This document shows, in pieces, positions 1 through 8,116 of a DNA stretch of 23,492 bases. Both the position numbers and the translations under genes were made by a program. The DNA lies in contig CASDQU010000064.1 in NCBI GenBank assembly GCA_949282835.1, positions 1-23,492 on the forward strand, written 5' to 3'. The notes under the pieces are model-generated. The model was not told the origin of the DNA and ran no database searches. It saw nothing but the letters and a program-made list of their open reading frames with translations. The stretch's first letter is position 1, and each line of letters begins with the position of its first letter. Source of the DNA: an uncultured Bacillota bacterium. Its GTDB lineage: Bacteria > Bacillota > Clostridia > Christensenellales > UBA1242.

Positions 1-15
1 TGCATTCTCGCTCAA
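1..15 (-). CDS. Possible 5' end of a gene leaving the window (TTG start)
   Basis: On the minus strand a perfect AGGAGG (22-27) lies 6 nt before a TTG at 13-15. Reading on gives Ser-Glu-Asn-Ala before the window ends. The spacing and strength of the ribosome-binding site support a start here, and the codons seen are unremarkable. An ATG at 3-5 is out of frame with the TTG and 16 nt from the AGGAGG, so it is less likely. Only five codons are visible, so no function can be named. The gene would lie downstream of rpoC in the same orientation, beyond the rpoC terminator and the tandem structured repeats, which would form its upstream or leader region. Confidence 0.35.
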
Positions 16-21
16 AATTTT

Positions 22-27
22 CCTCCT
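22..27 (-). promoter_or_regulatory. Strong Shine-Dalgarno site at the edge of a structured repeat
   Basis: AGGAGG on the minus strand, 6 nt before the TTG at 13-15. It directly abuts the base of the first hairpin of repeat copy A (27-63). Folding of that hairpin could therefore affect ribosome access. The second copy has AAGAG at the equivalent place, so the full site is specific to the copy next to the putative gene. Confidence 0.45.
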
Positions 28-204
28 CGCGACCAAACGAAAAGCGCAAGGCTTTTGTCGCGACTTTTGTATTCTATTTTTAGTCTTTACTCCGCCACGC
101 GGTTTAAGTTTCATTTATGTTTAGCCATTTTGCTTCTTAACAGCGCTTCTGCCTAGGCATCACCTTTGGTGTGCCATCGGCCGTGGCGCTTGTTTTTTCT
201 CTTC
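27..204. repeat. Structured tandem repeat, copy A (about 178 bp)
   Basis: First of two adjacent diverged copies of a noncoding element that is visibly richer in G+C than its surroundings. Blocks shared with copy B are CCAAACGAAAAGCG (33), CGCGACTTTTGT, CTTTACTCCGCCACGCGG, GCGCTTCTGCCTAGGCA (143) and CACCTTTGGTGTGCC (161). The AT-rich linkers between them differ. Several blocks form hairpins: TCGCGAC 27-33 with GTCGCGA 57-63, enclosing AAAAGC 40-45 with GCTTTT 51-56; CCGC 92-95 with GCGG 99-102; GGCA 156-159 plus CACC 161-164 with GGTG 168-171 plus TGCC 172-175; and AGCGC 142-146 with GCGCT 186-190. The period is not a multiple of three and I see no plausible protein. It could be a dispersed intergenic repeat or a structured leader of the gene at the left edge. 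The family is not recognised. Confidence 0.8.
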
Positions 205-383
205 GCGCGGCCAAACGAAAAGCGTAAAGCTTCTGCCGCGACTTTTGTTTTCTAAGTTCAAACTTTACTCCGCCACGCGGTTTGGGGTTTATTTAGATTT
301 AGTCTTTTTATTCATTACCTGCGCTTCTGCCTAGGCAACACCTTTGGTGTGCCGTTCGGCGGGGGCGCTTGTTGTTTCTCTAT
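205..383. repeat. Structured tandem repeat, copy B (about 178-179 bp)
   Basis: Second copy, offset from copy A by 178 bp through most of its length and by 179 bp near the end (one indel). The same hairpins recur: CGCGGC 206-211 with GCCGCG 235-240; CCGC 270-273 with GCGG 277-280; GGCA plus CACC with GGTG plus TGCC around the CACCTTTGGTG core; and GCGC 321-324 with GCGC 365-368. In the first stem the A32-T58 pair of copy A is replaced by G210-C236, so pairing is kept through a double change. A short TCGCG at 383-387 looks like the start of a third, truncated copy. Function is unknown. Confidence 0.8.
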
Positions 384-460
384 CGCGGGTCAGCGCAATG
401 ACATAACATTTGATTGAAAATTTTTAAAAAATTATTTTAAATTATTCTTCAAATTTATTT

Positions 461-494
461 ATATATAAAAAGGACAGTTTAAATTCTGTCCTTT
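461..494 (-). terminator. Intrinsic terminator of the rpoB-rpoC unit
   Basis: On the minus strand AAAGGACAG (486-494) and CTGTCCTTT (469-477) form a 9-bp stem with an 8-nt AT loop. A T-rich tail (TTTTATATATAAA) follows. The hairpin begins 4 nt after the rpoC stop codon, the usual place for a Rho-independent terminator. Confidence 0.8.
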
Positions 495-498
495 AATT

Positions 499-3400
499 TT
501 AAGCTATAGTATCAAAGTTTGGCAATTCTTCTTCCTCGCGCTCATCTTTTACAATGATAGGCATTACCGAACGATACTGTTTAAGTCCAGTACCAGCAGG
601 AATAAGTTTACCAATTATAACATTTTCCTTAAGCCCAATTAAATTGTCAATTTTACCTTTTACTGCTGCATCGGTCAAGGTTCTAGATGTCTCTTGGAAG
701 GAAGCAGCTGAAAGGAAACTTTCAGTGGAAAGAGAAGCTTTGGTAATTCCAAGAAGAATTCTCTTTACTGTTGCAGGCACACCGCCCTCTTGCAATATCT
801 TCTCATTTTCTTCATCACAGCGATAAACATCAATAATTTCGCCAGGAAGAAGTGAAGTGTCACCAGCAGATTCCACCTTAACTTTCTTAAGCATTTGTCT
901 GATAACTATCTCAACATGCTTATCGTTAACTTTAACATCTTGGCTTCTGTAAGTTGAAATAACTTGATTTAACAAATACTCTTGAAGACCTTTTACACCC
1001 TTCATTCTAAGCAAATCTGAAGGATTTATTGCACCAGCGGTAAGTTGAGAGCCTGGCTCAACAGTATCACCATTCTTAACCATAAGCACAACTGGCTTTT
1101 TAGCTTCATATTCAATGTCGCCTTCTCTAGATGCAACTGTAAAATAATAATATTTAGCATCTTGTTTAATAGAAATCTTTCCTGCTACCTCTGAAAGAAG
1201 TGCCTCACCTTTTGGCTTTCTTGCCTCAAAGATTTCCTCAACACGAGGAAGACCTTGAGTAATATCAGTAGCAGAAGCAACACCACCAGTATGGAATGTT
1301 CTCATGGTAAGCTGTGTACCAGGTTCACCAATTGACTGTGCGGCTATAATACCAACAGCTTCACCAACGGTAACCATTTTCTTATTTGAAAGATCTCTGC
1401 CATAACATTTTGCACAAACGCCATGTTTGCATCTACAAGTAAATAGTGATCTTATTTGAACTTGTTTGATGCCAGCATTTTCAATTTCTTCTGCTTGGTC
1501 TTTGGTAATCATTTCATTTGCCTCAACAATAACCTTTCCAGTTGTTGGATTGATTACCTGATCAACAGCAACACGCCCATAAATTCTTTCTGACATTTTT
1601 TCTTGAACAACACCGTCAGTAATAAGATCGCCAACAAAAACGCCTTTTACTTTTTCGCCAGCATCTGCAAAACAGTCTTCTGTTGTAACTACAACATCTT
1701 GAGAGATATCTACCAGTCTTCTTGTTAAATAACCTGAGTCTGCAGTTTTAAGCGCTGTATCAGTAAGACCTTTTCTAGCACCTCTTGCAGTCAAGAAATA
1801 TTCAATAGGAGTTAAGCCTTTAACAAATGAAGATTTAATAGGCACATCAATTTTTTCACCAGAAGCTGTTGTTTTAAGTCCAACCATACCACTAAGTGAG
1901 TTGATTTGCTCTTTATTACCTCTAGCGCCAGATACAAACATAATCTTAAGAGGATTAAATTCATCCATACCGTCAATAAGCACTTTGGCAACTTGGTCTT
2001 TAGCTTCAGTCCAAAGCTGCATGTTATTTCTAATTTTTTCATCAAGAGTGATAAGACCACGCTTAAATAATTTTTCATTTTCAATAACTTTTTGTTCGGT
2101 ATCTGAAATAATTTGTTGTTTTTCTTTTGGTTCTGCAATATCAAATGCGTTAACCGTCAACGAACCAAGTGTAGAATATTTATAACCTGTATCTTTTATT
2201 CTATCAACAAGCTTAGCACATTCTGTAGTACCATGTATGTCATAACAACGAGCCAAAATATTACTCAAATCTTTTTTGACTACAAATTTATTAAATTCAA
2301 GTTCGCAAATATTATCAGGATTAGATCTATCTACAAATCCAAGATCTTGAGGTATTTGTTCATTGAACAAAATTCTACCAATAGTAGTTTCAACAAGCTT
2401 AGAATATTTTTGCCCATCAACCTCTTTTTCAAGTCTAACTTTTATCTTCGCTTGAATATGGAGGTTTTGTGTTTGATATGCAATAATAGCTTCTTCTTTT
2501 GATGAGTAAATATTGCCTTCACCTAATACTCCCGGCTTTTCTAGTGTCATGTATGCACAACCAAGTACAATATCTTGTGATGGAGTAACAATAGGTTCAC
2601 CATCAGAAAGTTTTAAAATATTGTTTGAGGCAAGCATTAATGTTCTTGCTTCACTTCTAGCATCAATCGACAATGGCACATGCACTGACATTTGGTCACC
2701 ATCAAAGTCAGCATTGAAAGCACCACAAACAGAAGGATGAAGTTTGATAGCCCTTCCCTCTACAAGTACAGGCTCAAAAGCTTGAACTGAAAGTCTGTGA
2801 AGTGTTGGGGCTCGGTTCAAAAATACTGGATGGTCTTTTATAACCTCTGCAAGAATATCCCACACTACAGGTTTTTCTCTTTCAATCATTCTCTTTGCGG
2901 CTTTGATATTATTTGATTTATTAAGATCTACAAGTCTATTCATAATAAATGGCTTAAATAGCTCAAGCGCCATTTCTTTTGGAAGACCACATTGATACAT
3001 TTTGAGTTCTGGTCCTACAACAATAACTGAACGACCTGAATAATCAACACGCTTACCAAGAAGATTTAATCTAAATCGACCCTGTTTACCACCAAGCATT
3101 GCGGTAAGAGATTTAAGATCACGCTGCTTTGAGCTTTGAACAGCTTTACCGCGCTTACCATTATCAATAAGATTATCTACCGCCTCTTGAAGCATTCTCT
3201 TTTCATTACGAACAATTACATCTGGAGCTCCAAGCTCTATCAATTTTTTAAGACGATTATTTCTATTGATAACTCTTCTATACAAGTCATTTAAGTCACT
3301 AGTTGCATATCTTCCACCATCAAGTGGTACCATAGGACGAAGATCAGGTGGAAGCACTGGTATAACATCAAGAACCATCCATGTTGGGTCATTCCCGCTA

Positions 3401-4056
3401 GTTAAAAATGATTCTACAACATCAAGCTTTTTCATTGCCTTGATTTTTCTTTGTCCCTTCAAATTGACAAGTGACTCTTTCAAAGATTTAGATTCTTTTT
3501 CAAGATCAACATCAGCAAGTAAGCGTTTAATGGCCTCTGCACCCATGCCTACTTCGAAAGCATCAGAGCCATATTTTTCACAGTACTCATAGTACTCTTT
3601 ATCAGTAATAACCTGTTTGTATAATAAGTCTGTCTTTTTAGGATCAAGTACTACATAGCAAACATAATATACTATTTGTTCCAACACTTTTGGAGTCATT
3701 TCAAGTAATGTACCAATTTTAGATGGCACATTTCTAAAGAACCAAATGTGAGTACAAGGAGCAGCAAGTTCAATATGTCCCATTCTCTCACGCCTAACTT
3801 TAGCACGCGTAACTTCTACTCCACATTTATCACAAACTACGCCTTTATAGCGCACTCTTTTGTATCTACCACATTGACATTCCCAGTCTTTCCTTGGTCC
3901 AAAAATCTTTTCACAAAAAAGACCATCTTTTTCAGGTTTTTGAGTCCTATAATTGATAGTTTCAGGTTTTGTCACTTCACCATGAGACCATTCTCTTATT
4001 TTCTCAGGTGAAGCGATACCTATTCTAATAGAATCAAAATTGTTTAATTCAAACAT
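499..4056 (-). CDS. rpoC: DNA-directed RNA polymerase subunit beta'
   Basis: Catalytic beta-prime subunit of RNA polymerase, 1185 aa, normal for Firmicutes. The N-terminal zinc site is Cys60, Cys62, Cys75 and Cys78. The Mg2+-binding motif NADFDGD spans 448-454 with Asp450, Asp452 and Asp454. The bridge helix is at about 750-785, the second zinc site is Cys794, Cys874, Cys881 and Cys884, and the trigger-loop region IGEPGTQLTMRTFHTGG is at 909-925. The ATG start has AAGGGG 8 nt upstream, and rpoB ends 17 nt before it, so the two are co-transcribed. The F-loop and bridge-helix N-terminus are unusual: Met-Val-Gly-Leu-Lys (724-728) stands where most bacteria have Met-Arg-Gly-Leu-Met, and Arg758 replaces the usual His (E. 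coli His777). Otherwise all core motifs are intact, so I expect a functional enzyme. Confidence 0.99.
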   Translation of the reverse strand: MFELNNFDSIRIGIASPEKIREWSHGEVTKPETINYRTQKPEKDGLFCEKIFGPRKDWECQCGRYKRVRYKGVVCDKCGVEVTRAKVRRERMGHIELAAPCTHIWFFRNVPSKIGTLLEMTPKVLEQIVYYVCYVVLDPKKTDLLYKQVITDKEYYEYCEKYGSDAFEVGMGAEAIKRLLADVDLEKESKSLKESLVNLKGQRKIKAMKKLDVVESFLTSGNDPTWMVLDVIPVLPPDLRPMVPLDGGRYATSDLNDLYRRVINRNNRLKKLIELGAPDVIVRNEKRMLQEAVDNLIDNGKRGKAVQSSKQRDLKSLTAMLGGKQGRFRLNLLGKRVDYSGRSVIVVGPELKMYQCGLPKEMALELFKPFIMNRLVDLNKSNNIKAAKRMIEREKPVVWDILAEVIKDHPVFLNRAPTLHRLSVQAFEPVLVEGRAIKLHPSVCGAFNADFDGDQMSVHVPLSIDARSEARTLMLASNNILKLSDGEPIVTPSQDIVLGCAYMTLEKPGVLGEGNIYSSKEEAIIAYQTQNLHIQAKIKVRLEKEVDGQKYSKLVETTIGRILFNEQIPQDLGFVDRSNPDNICELEFNKFVVKKDLSNILARCYDIHGTTECAKLVDRIKDTGYKYSTLGSLTVNAFDIAEPKEKQQIISDTEQKVIENEKLFKRGLITLDEKIRNNMQLWTEAKDQVAKVLIDGMDEFNPLKIMFVSGARGNKEQINSLSGMVGLKTTASGEKIDVPIKSSFVKGLTPIEYFLTARGARKGLTDTALKTADSGYLTRRLVDISQDVVVTTEDCFADAGEKVKGVFVGDLITDGVVQEKMSERIYGRVAVDQVINPTTGKVIVEANEMITKDQAEEIENAGIKQVQIRSLFTCRCKHGVCAKCYGRDLSNKKMVTVGEAVGIIAAQSIGEPGTQLTMRTFHTGGVASATDITQGLPRVEEIFEARKPKGEALLSEVAGKISIKQDAKYYYFTVASREGDIEYEAKKPVVLMVKNGDTVEPGSQLTAGAINPSDLLRMKGVKGLQEYLLNQVISTYRSQDVKVNDKHVEIVIRQMLKKVKVESAGDTSLLPGEIIDVYRCDEENEKILQEGGVPATVKRILLGITKASLSTESFLSAASFQETSRTLTDAAVKGKIDNLIGLKENVIIGKLIPAGTGLKQYRSVMPIIVKDEREEEELPNFDTIA

Positions 4057-4073
4057 ATTAAATCCCCTTTTTA

Positions 4074-7000
4074 TTATTCATCAAAGTCACCGAAATCATC
4101 AAAGATATCGAGATTGTCAAGATTGTCATTTTTAGTTGTTTCTTCGAAGACTTCAAATAACTCTTTATCATCCTCTTCGCCTGCTGAAGTCTTTTCTTTG
4201 TTTAAGCTCTCTTCAAAGTCAAGAATACCTTCTTCAAGATCCTTTTCAGTATCTTGAGCAATAGTTGGAGTAACATCTTGTTCGTCTTGACTAAGCTCAT
4301 TAAGTGAAATTTCTTTGTCACCATCAGTTAAAATTTTAACATCTAGTCCAAGAGCTTGTAACTCTTTTACTAAAACTTTGAAGGATTCAGGTATGCCAGG
4401 TTCTGCAATAGGAAGACCTTTAATGATTGCTTCATATGTCTTAAGTCTACCATTTAAATCGTCTGACTTAACCGTCAACATTTCTTGTAAGATGTGGCTA
4501 GCACCGTATGCTTCTAGCGCCCAAACTTCCATTTCACCAAATCTTTGACCACCAAATAGAGATTTACCACCTAAAGGCTGTTGTGTAATCAAAGCATAAG
4601 GTCCAATAGAACGAGCGTGAATCTTAGAGTCAACCATATGTTCAAGTTTAAGCATATACTTAAAGCCAACGGTTGTAAGATTGTCAAATGGTTCGCCAGT
4701 TCTACCATCATAGAGCTGTATCTTTCCATCAGGTCTAAAGTTGTTTTCGCGTAGAAGCTCACTAATCTCCTCAGCACTTGCTCCATCAAAGGCAGGAGTA
4801 GCCACTTTCCAACCAAGTGTCTTGGCTACAAGTCCTAAGTGAGTTTCCAAAATCTGTCCAATATTCATACGAGAAGGTAGACCTAATGGGCTAAGCACAA
4901 TATCAAGCGCCTTTCCATTTGCCATAAATGGCATATCAGCCTCAGGCAATACAATAGAAACAACACCTTTATTACCATATCGTCCAGCCATCTTATCGCC
5001 CACAGAAAGTTTTCGTTTTTGCGCTACTGTGACTTTAACCATCATAGTCACACCAGGTTCAAGGTCGTCTTTGTTCTTCTTAGAGAAAACTTGTACATCT
5101 ACAACAATACCGCCTTTTCCATGTTGAACACGAAGAGAGGTATCTCTTACATCTCTTGCCTTATCTCCAAAGATGGCTCTTAAAAGTCTCTCTTCAGGAG
5201 TAAGGTCGGTTTCTCCTTTAGGAGTAACTTTACCAACTAATATATCATTTGGATGAACTTCTGCACCAATTCTAACGATACCATTTTCGTCAAGGTCTTT
5301 TAAAGCATCTTCTCCAAGATTTGGAATATCTCTTGTAATAACCTCATCACCAAGTTTAGTTGTTCTACATTTAATTTCATGGTCATAAAGAGTTATTGAA
5401 GTATAAACATCCTCTTTAACTAATCTTTCATTGATAAGAATAGCATCTTCAAAGTTCTGTCCTTCCCAGTTCATGTACCCTACAAGAACATTTTTACCAA
5501 CTGCAAGTTCACCTTTGTCTGTTGAGTAACCATCAGTTAAAACATCATCAGCTTGAACTTTTTCACCTTTAACAACGCATGGTCTTTGGTTAAAGCAAAC
5601 ATCATCATTTGCTTTTGCAAATTTAGTCACAGGATAAATATCTTCATCGCCTTTATCGGTAAGCACTCTTATCTCATCTGCTGAAACATAACTAACAGTA
5701 CCCGCTCTTTTTGCAAGTACAACACAGCCACTATCATGAGCAGCCACAGCTTCCATACCAGTTCCAACGATTGGAGCTTCTGGACGAAGTACAGGCACGG
5801 CTTGACGCTGCATGTTCGCACCCATAAGTGCACGGTTAGCTTCATTTCCGTTTACAAATGGAATAAGGCTTGTTGCGACTGAAATCATTTGTCTTGGAGA
5901 AACATCCATATAGTCAACTTTATTTGGAACAACTTCTTCAATAACTGAACCATGTCTGCAGGTAATTCGCTTGTTAATGAAATGTCCTTCACTGTCAAGA
6001 GGTTCGATAGCTTGTGCAATATAGCTTTCATTTTCTACATCAGCCATTTTGTAAACGACATCATTAGTTACCACACCTCTTTCCTTGTCAACTACTCTAT
6101 ATGGAGTTTCAAGAAAACCATAATCATTCACTCTAGTATAGGCAGCAAGTGTATTGATAAGACCAATAGATTGTCCTTCAGGAGTTTCCACAGGACATAT
6201 TCTTCCATAATGAGTGAAGTGAATATCGCGAATTTCAGGATCTGCCCTTTCTTTCTTTATTCCTCCTGGGCCAATAGCAGAAACACGGCGCTTTTGAGTG
6301 ATTCCAGAAAGAGGATTCTTTTGATCCATAATTTGTGATAATTGCGATTGAGAGAAGAAGTCTCTTAAAGCTTTGTTTACCGCTTTAGGATTCATAATTT
6401 GTGAAGGAGTAACTTCTTCAAACTCTCTACCTTGAAGGGTCTCTTTAATATTTGTAGAAAGCTTGGTAACTCCTGTTCTAAATGCATTGCAAGTAAGTTC
6501 GCCGACAGTAGCAACCCTCTTATTAGAAAGATGTTCAATTTTATCTATTGTTCCGATACCTTCAAGGACATCAAGATAACAAGAAATAGTTGCCAAAATA
6601 TCATCCATTGTAAGAGTTGTAATGATAAGCTCTTTGACATTATTTTTGATAGCTTCAATTCTCTTTTCTTTGCTCTTATTTGAAGAAAGAATTTGTTGAA
6701 GCACAGGATAATAAACATCTTCAAAAATACCAAGTTCTTCTTGATTGCAAGGGAAAACCTCTGATAGAGTCACCCTATTATTCCCTCTCATGAGATGTCT
6801 TTTACCATTTATCTGTACCCAAACTTCATTTATACCGGCATTTTGAACTTTCTTAGCGCTCTCTTTATCAAACTCTACACCTGCTTTAACAAGCAGTTCG
6901 CCATCGGCGATAATATCATCGGCATTAATAAGTCCAGGCAATCTTTCTTTTAAACCAAGTTTTTTATTGAATTTATATCTTCCCACTCTAGAAAGATTAT

Positions 7001-7790
7001 AATATGCGTCTGTAAAGAATGAAACATTTAGGAAGCTTCGTGTACTTTCTACCGAAGGCACATCGGCAGGTCTTGTCTTCCTAGAAAATTCAAGAAGCGC
7101 TTCCTCTTGAGTTGTCTGAGGTTCTTTATCAAGCACATTTTTGATATATCTATTATTTCCAAATGCCCTTAAAATTTCTTCATTTGTGAAACCAAAACAT
7201 TTAAGGAATAATCCAAGGCTGATTTTGTTTTTGCGCTCTAGAACTATTTTAAGATTTTCGTTTGCGCCTTGTTCAATTTCAATCCAATTTCCATGTACAG
7301 GAATAACCTGCGCTCTAAGTGTTGCATTGTCTTCCTTTTCTCTTGAAAGATAAACACTAGGCGCTCTGACAATTTGATTGATAACAACTCTTTCAATACC
7401 ATTGAATATGAAAGAACCTTGCTCTGTCATCATAGGAACATCGCCCATAAACACTTCTTGTTCAACCGCTTGACCAGTTTCCTCTACAACAAAACGAACC
7501 TTTATCTTTAAAGGTGAAGAATATGTTGCTCCCCTTCTTTTGCACTCTTTGATATCATATTTAGGCTGTGCAAAAGGCAAAATCTCGGTTACATATAATT
7601 TTGCTTTTCCTGAATAGTCAGTGAGCGGGAAAAATTCATCTAAAACTCGTTTAATTCCCTTTGTTAAAAAATCATTGTAAGATTTCTTTTGAATATCAAG
7701 AAGTGGTGGAACTTTGATAAGTTCTTCACAATGCCCAAAAGTGTATCTTTCCGTTTTACCTTGTTTTATTTTTCTCACATTAACAGACAT
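4074..7790 (-). CDS. rpoB: DNA-directed RNA polymerase subunit beta
   Basis: Beta subunit of RNA polymerase, 1238 aa. The rifampicin pocket begins QSQLSQIMDQKNPLSGITQK (481-500), followed by the conserved GPGG and ETPEG motifs. Near the C-terminus, IGPYALITQQPLGGKSLFGG and FGEMEVWALEAYGA are typical of the family. Gln499 sits where E. coli has His526. In the active-site motif usually written GRHGNKG, Tyr938 replaces His. A strongly acidic tail follows the conserved part (about 1155-1238; by my count 32 Asp/Glu against 6 Lys). Acidic tails occur in other Firmicutes RpoB, though this one is long. The ATG has GGAG 6 nt upstream. rpoC follows after 17 nt. No ribosomal protein gene lies upstream; the unit has its own promoter at 7919-7948. 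Confidence 0.99.
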   Translation of the reverse strand: MSVNVRKIKQGKTERYTFGHCEELIKVPPLLDIQKKSYNDFLTKGIKRVLDEFFPLTDYSGKAKLYVTEILPFAQPKYDIKECKRRGATYSSPLKIKVRFVVEETGQAVEQEVFMGDVPMMTEQGSFIFNGIERVVINQIVRAPSVYLSREKEDNATLRAQVIPVHGNWIEIEQGANENLKIVLERKNKISLGLFLKCFGFTNEEILRAFGNNRYIKNVLDKEPQTTQEEALLEFSRKTRPADVPSVESTRSFLNVSFFTDAYYNLSRVGRYKFNKKLGLKERLPGLINADDIIADGELLVKAGVEFDKESAKKVQNAGINEVWVQINGKRHLMRGNNRVTLSEVFPCNQEELGIFEDVYYPVLQQILSSNKSKEKRIEAIKNNVKELIITTLTMDDILATISCYLDVLEGIGTIDKIEHLSNKRVATVGELTCNAFRTGVTKLSTNIKETLQGREFEEVTPSQIMNPKAVNKALRDFFSQSQLSQIMDQKNPLSGITQKRRVSAIGPGGIKKERADPEIRDIHFTHYGRICPVETPEGQSIGLINTLAAYTRVNDYGFLETPYRVVDKERGVVTNDVVYKMADVENESYIAQAIEPLDSEGHFINKRITCRHGSVIEEVVPNKVDYMDVSPRQMISVATSLIPFVNGNEANRALMGANMQRQAVPVLRPEAPIVGTGMEAVAAHDSGCVVLAKRAGTVSYVSADEIRVLTDKGDEDIYPVTKFAKANDDVCFNQRPCVVKGEKVQADDVLTDGYSTDKGELAVGKNVLVGYMNWEGQNFEDAILINERLVKEDVYTSITLYDHEIKCRTTKLGDEVITRDIPNLGEDALKDLDENGIVRIGAEVHPNDILVGKVTPKGETDLTPEERLLRAIFGDKARDVRDTSLRVQHGKGGIVVDVQVFSKKNKDDLEPGVTMMVKVTVAQKRKLSVGDKMAGRYGNKGVVSIVLPEADMPFMANGKALDIVLSPLGLPSRMNIGQILETHLGLVAKTLGWKVATPAFDGASAEEISELLRENNFRPDGKIQLYDGRTGEPFDNLTTVGFKYMLKLEHMVDSKIHARSIGPYALITQQPLGGKSLFGGQRFGEMEVWALEAYGASHILQEMLTVKSDDLNGRLKTYEAIIKGLPIAEPGIPESFKVLVKELQALGLDVKILTDGDKEISLNELSQDEQDVTPTIAQDTEKDLEEGILDFEESLNKEKTSAGEEDDKELFEVFEETTKNDNLDNLDIFDDFGDFDE

Positions 7791-7912
7791 CTGATTCTCC
7801 TTATATTTTAGAAACTGAAAAAAAGCAAAAAAGGACCCTATAGCACAAAAATGCCATAATAGCCCTATCTATTAAGTTAAAAACTCATAATCTTCTTCAC
7901 AGCCCTATAGTC
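7791..7912 (-). promoter_or_regulatory. 5' untranslated leader of rpoB-rpoC
   Basis: About 120 nt between the predicted transcription start (around 7911-7913) and the rpoB ATG. On the minus strand it holds three similar short motifs: CTATAGGG (7903-7910), AGATAGGG (7863-7870) and CTATAGGG (7836-7843). A weak hairpin (TTATGGCA with TGCTATAG, one or two G-U pairs) and a T-rich stretch follow. No classical terminator or known riboswitch is visible. A role in autoregulation of polymerase synthesis is possible but unproven. Confidence 0.45.
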
Positions 7913-7918
7913 TTATCA

Positions 7919-7948
7919 ATTATAACTCAAATTAAATATATAAGTCAA
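7919..7948 (-). promoter_or_regulatory. Sigma-A type promoter of rpoB-rpoC
   Basis: On the minus strand TTGACT (7943-7948) and TATAAT (7919-7924) are separated by 18 bp. The -10 element is a perfect consensus and the -35 matches five of six bases. A-rich tracts just upstream resemble an UP element. It lies between the terminator of the lipoprotein gene and rpoB, so rpoB-rpoC is transcribed independently. Confidence 0.8.
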
Positions 7949-8116
7949 TAGTTTTTTCACATTTTTTTAAATAATATACATTATTTTTTTAAAACTTTTA
8001 CTCTTTAAAACAAGAAATTTGACTTTGTTTGTCATATGCGCTAAAAAGCTCTCTAATAAAATAATAATAAACTTTGCACTGGATGTTTTTATATTTACCG
8101 CGCATTTCATATATAA
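7949..8116. other. AT-rich spacer upstream of the rpoB promoter
   Basis: Together with the promoter and leader this makes a 355-bp gap between genes. Apart from A/T tracts near the promoter, I see no credible gene or RNA here. A 69-codon frame at 7998-8207 overlaps both the terminator and the lipoprotein end and has no coding character. Confidence 0.5.

Noticed and set aside
1..390. CRISPR array
   Set aside because: Only two copies about 178 bp apart, no short uniform spacers, and linkers that are diverged relatives of each other.
27..390. tRNA or known small RNA gene
   Set aside because: The hairpins do not form a cloverleaf, and no CCA end, anticodon arm or TTC-type loop is visible; no known RNA family recognised.
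1812..2144. 110-codon minus-strand frame inside rpoC
   Set aside because: Entirely within the highly conserved rpoC coding region in another frame; low-complexity Leu/Lys-rich product.
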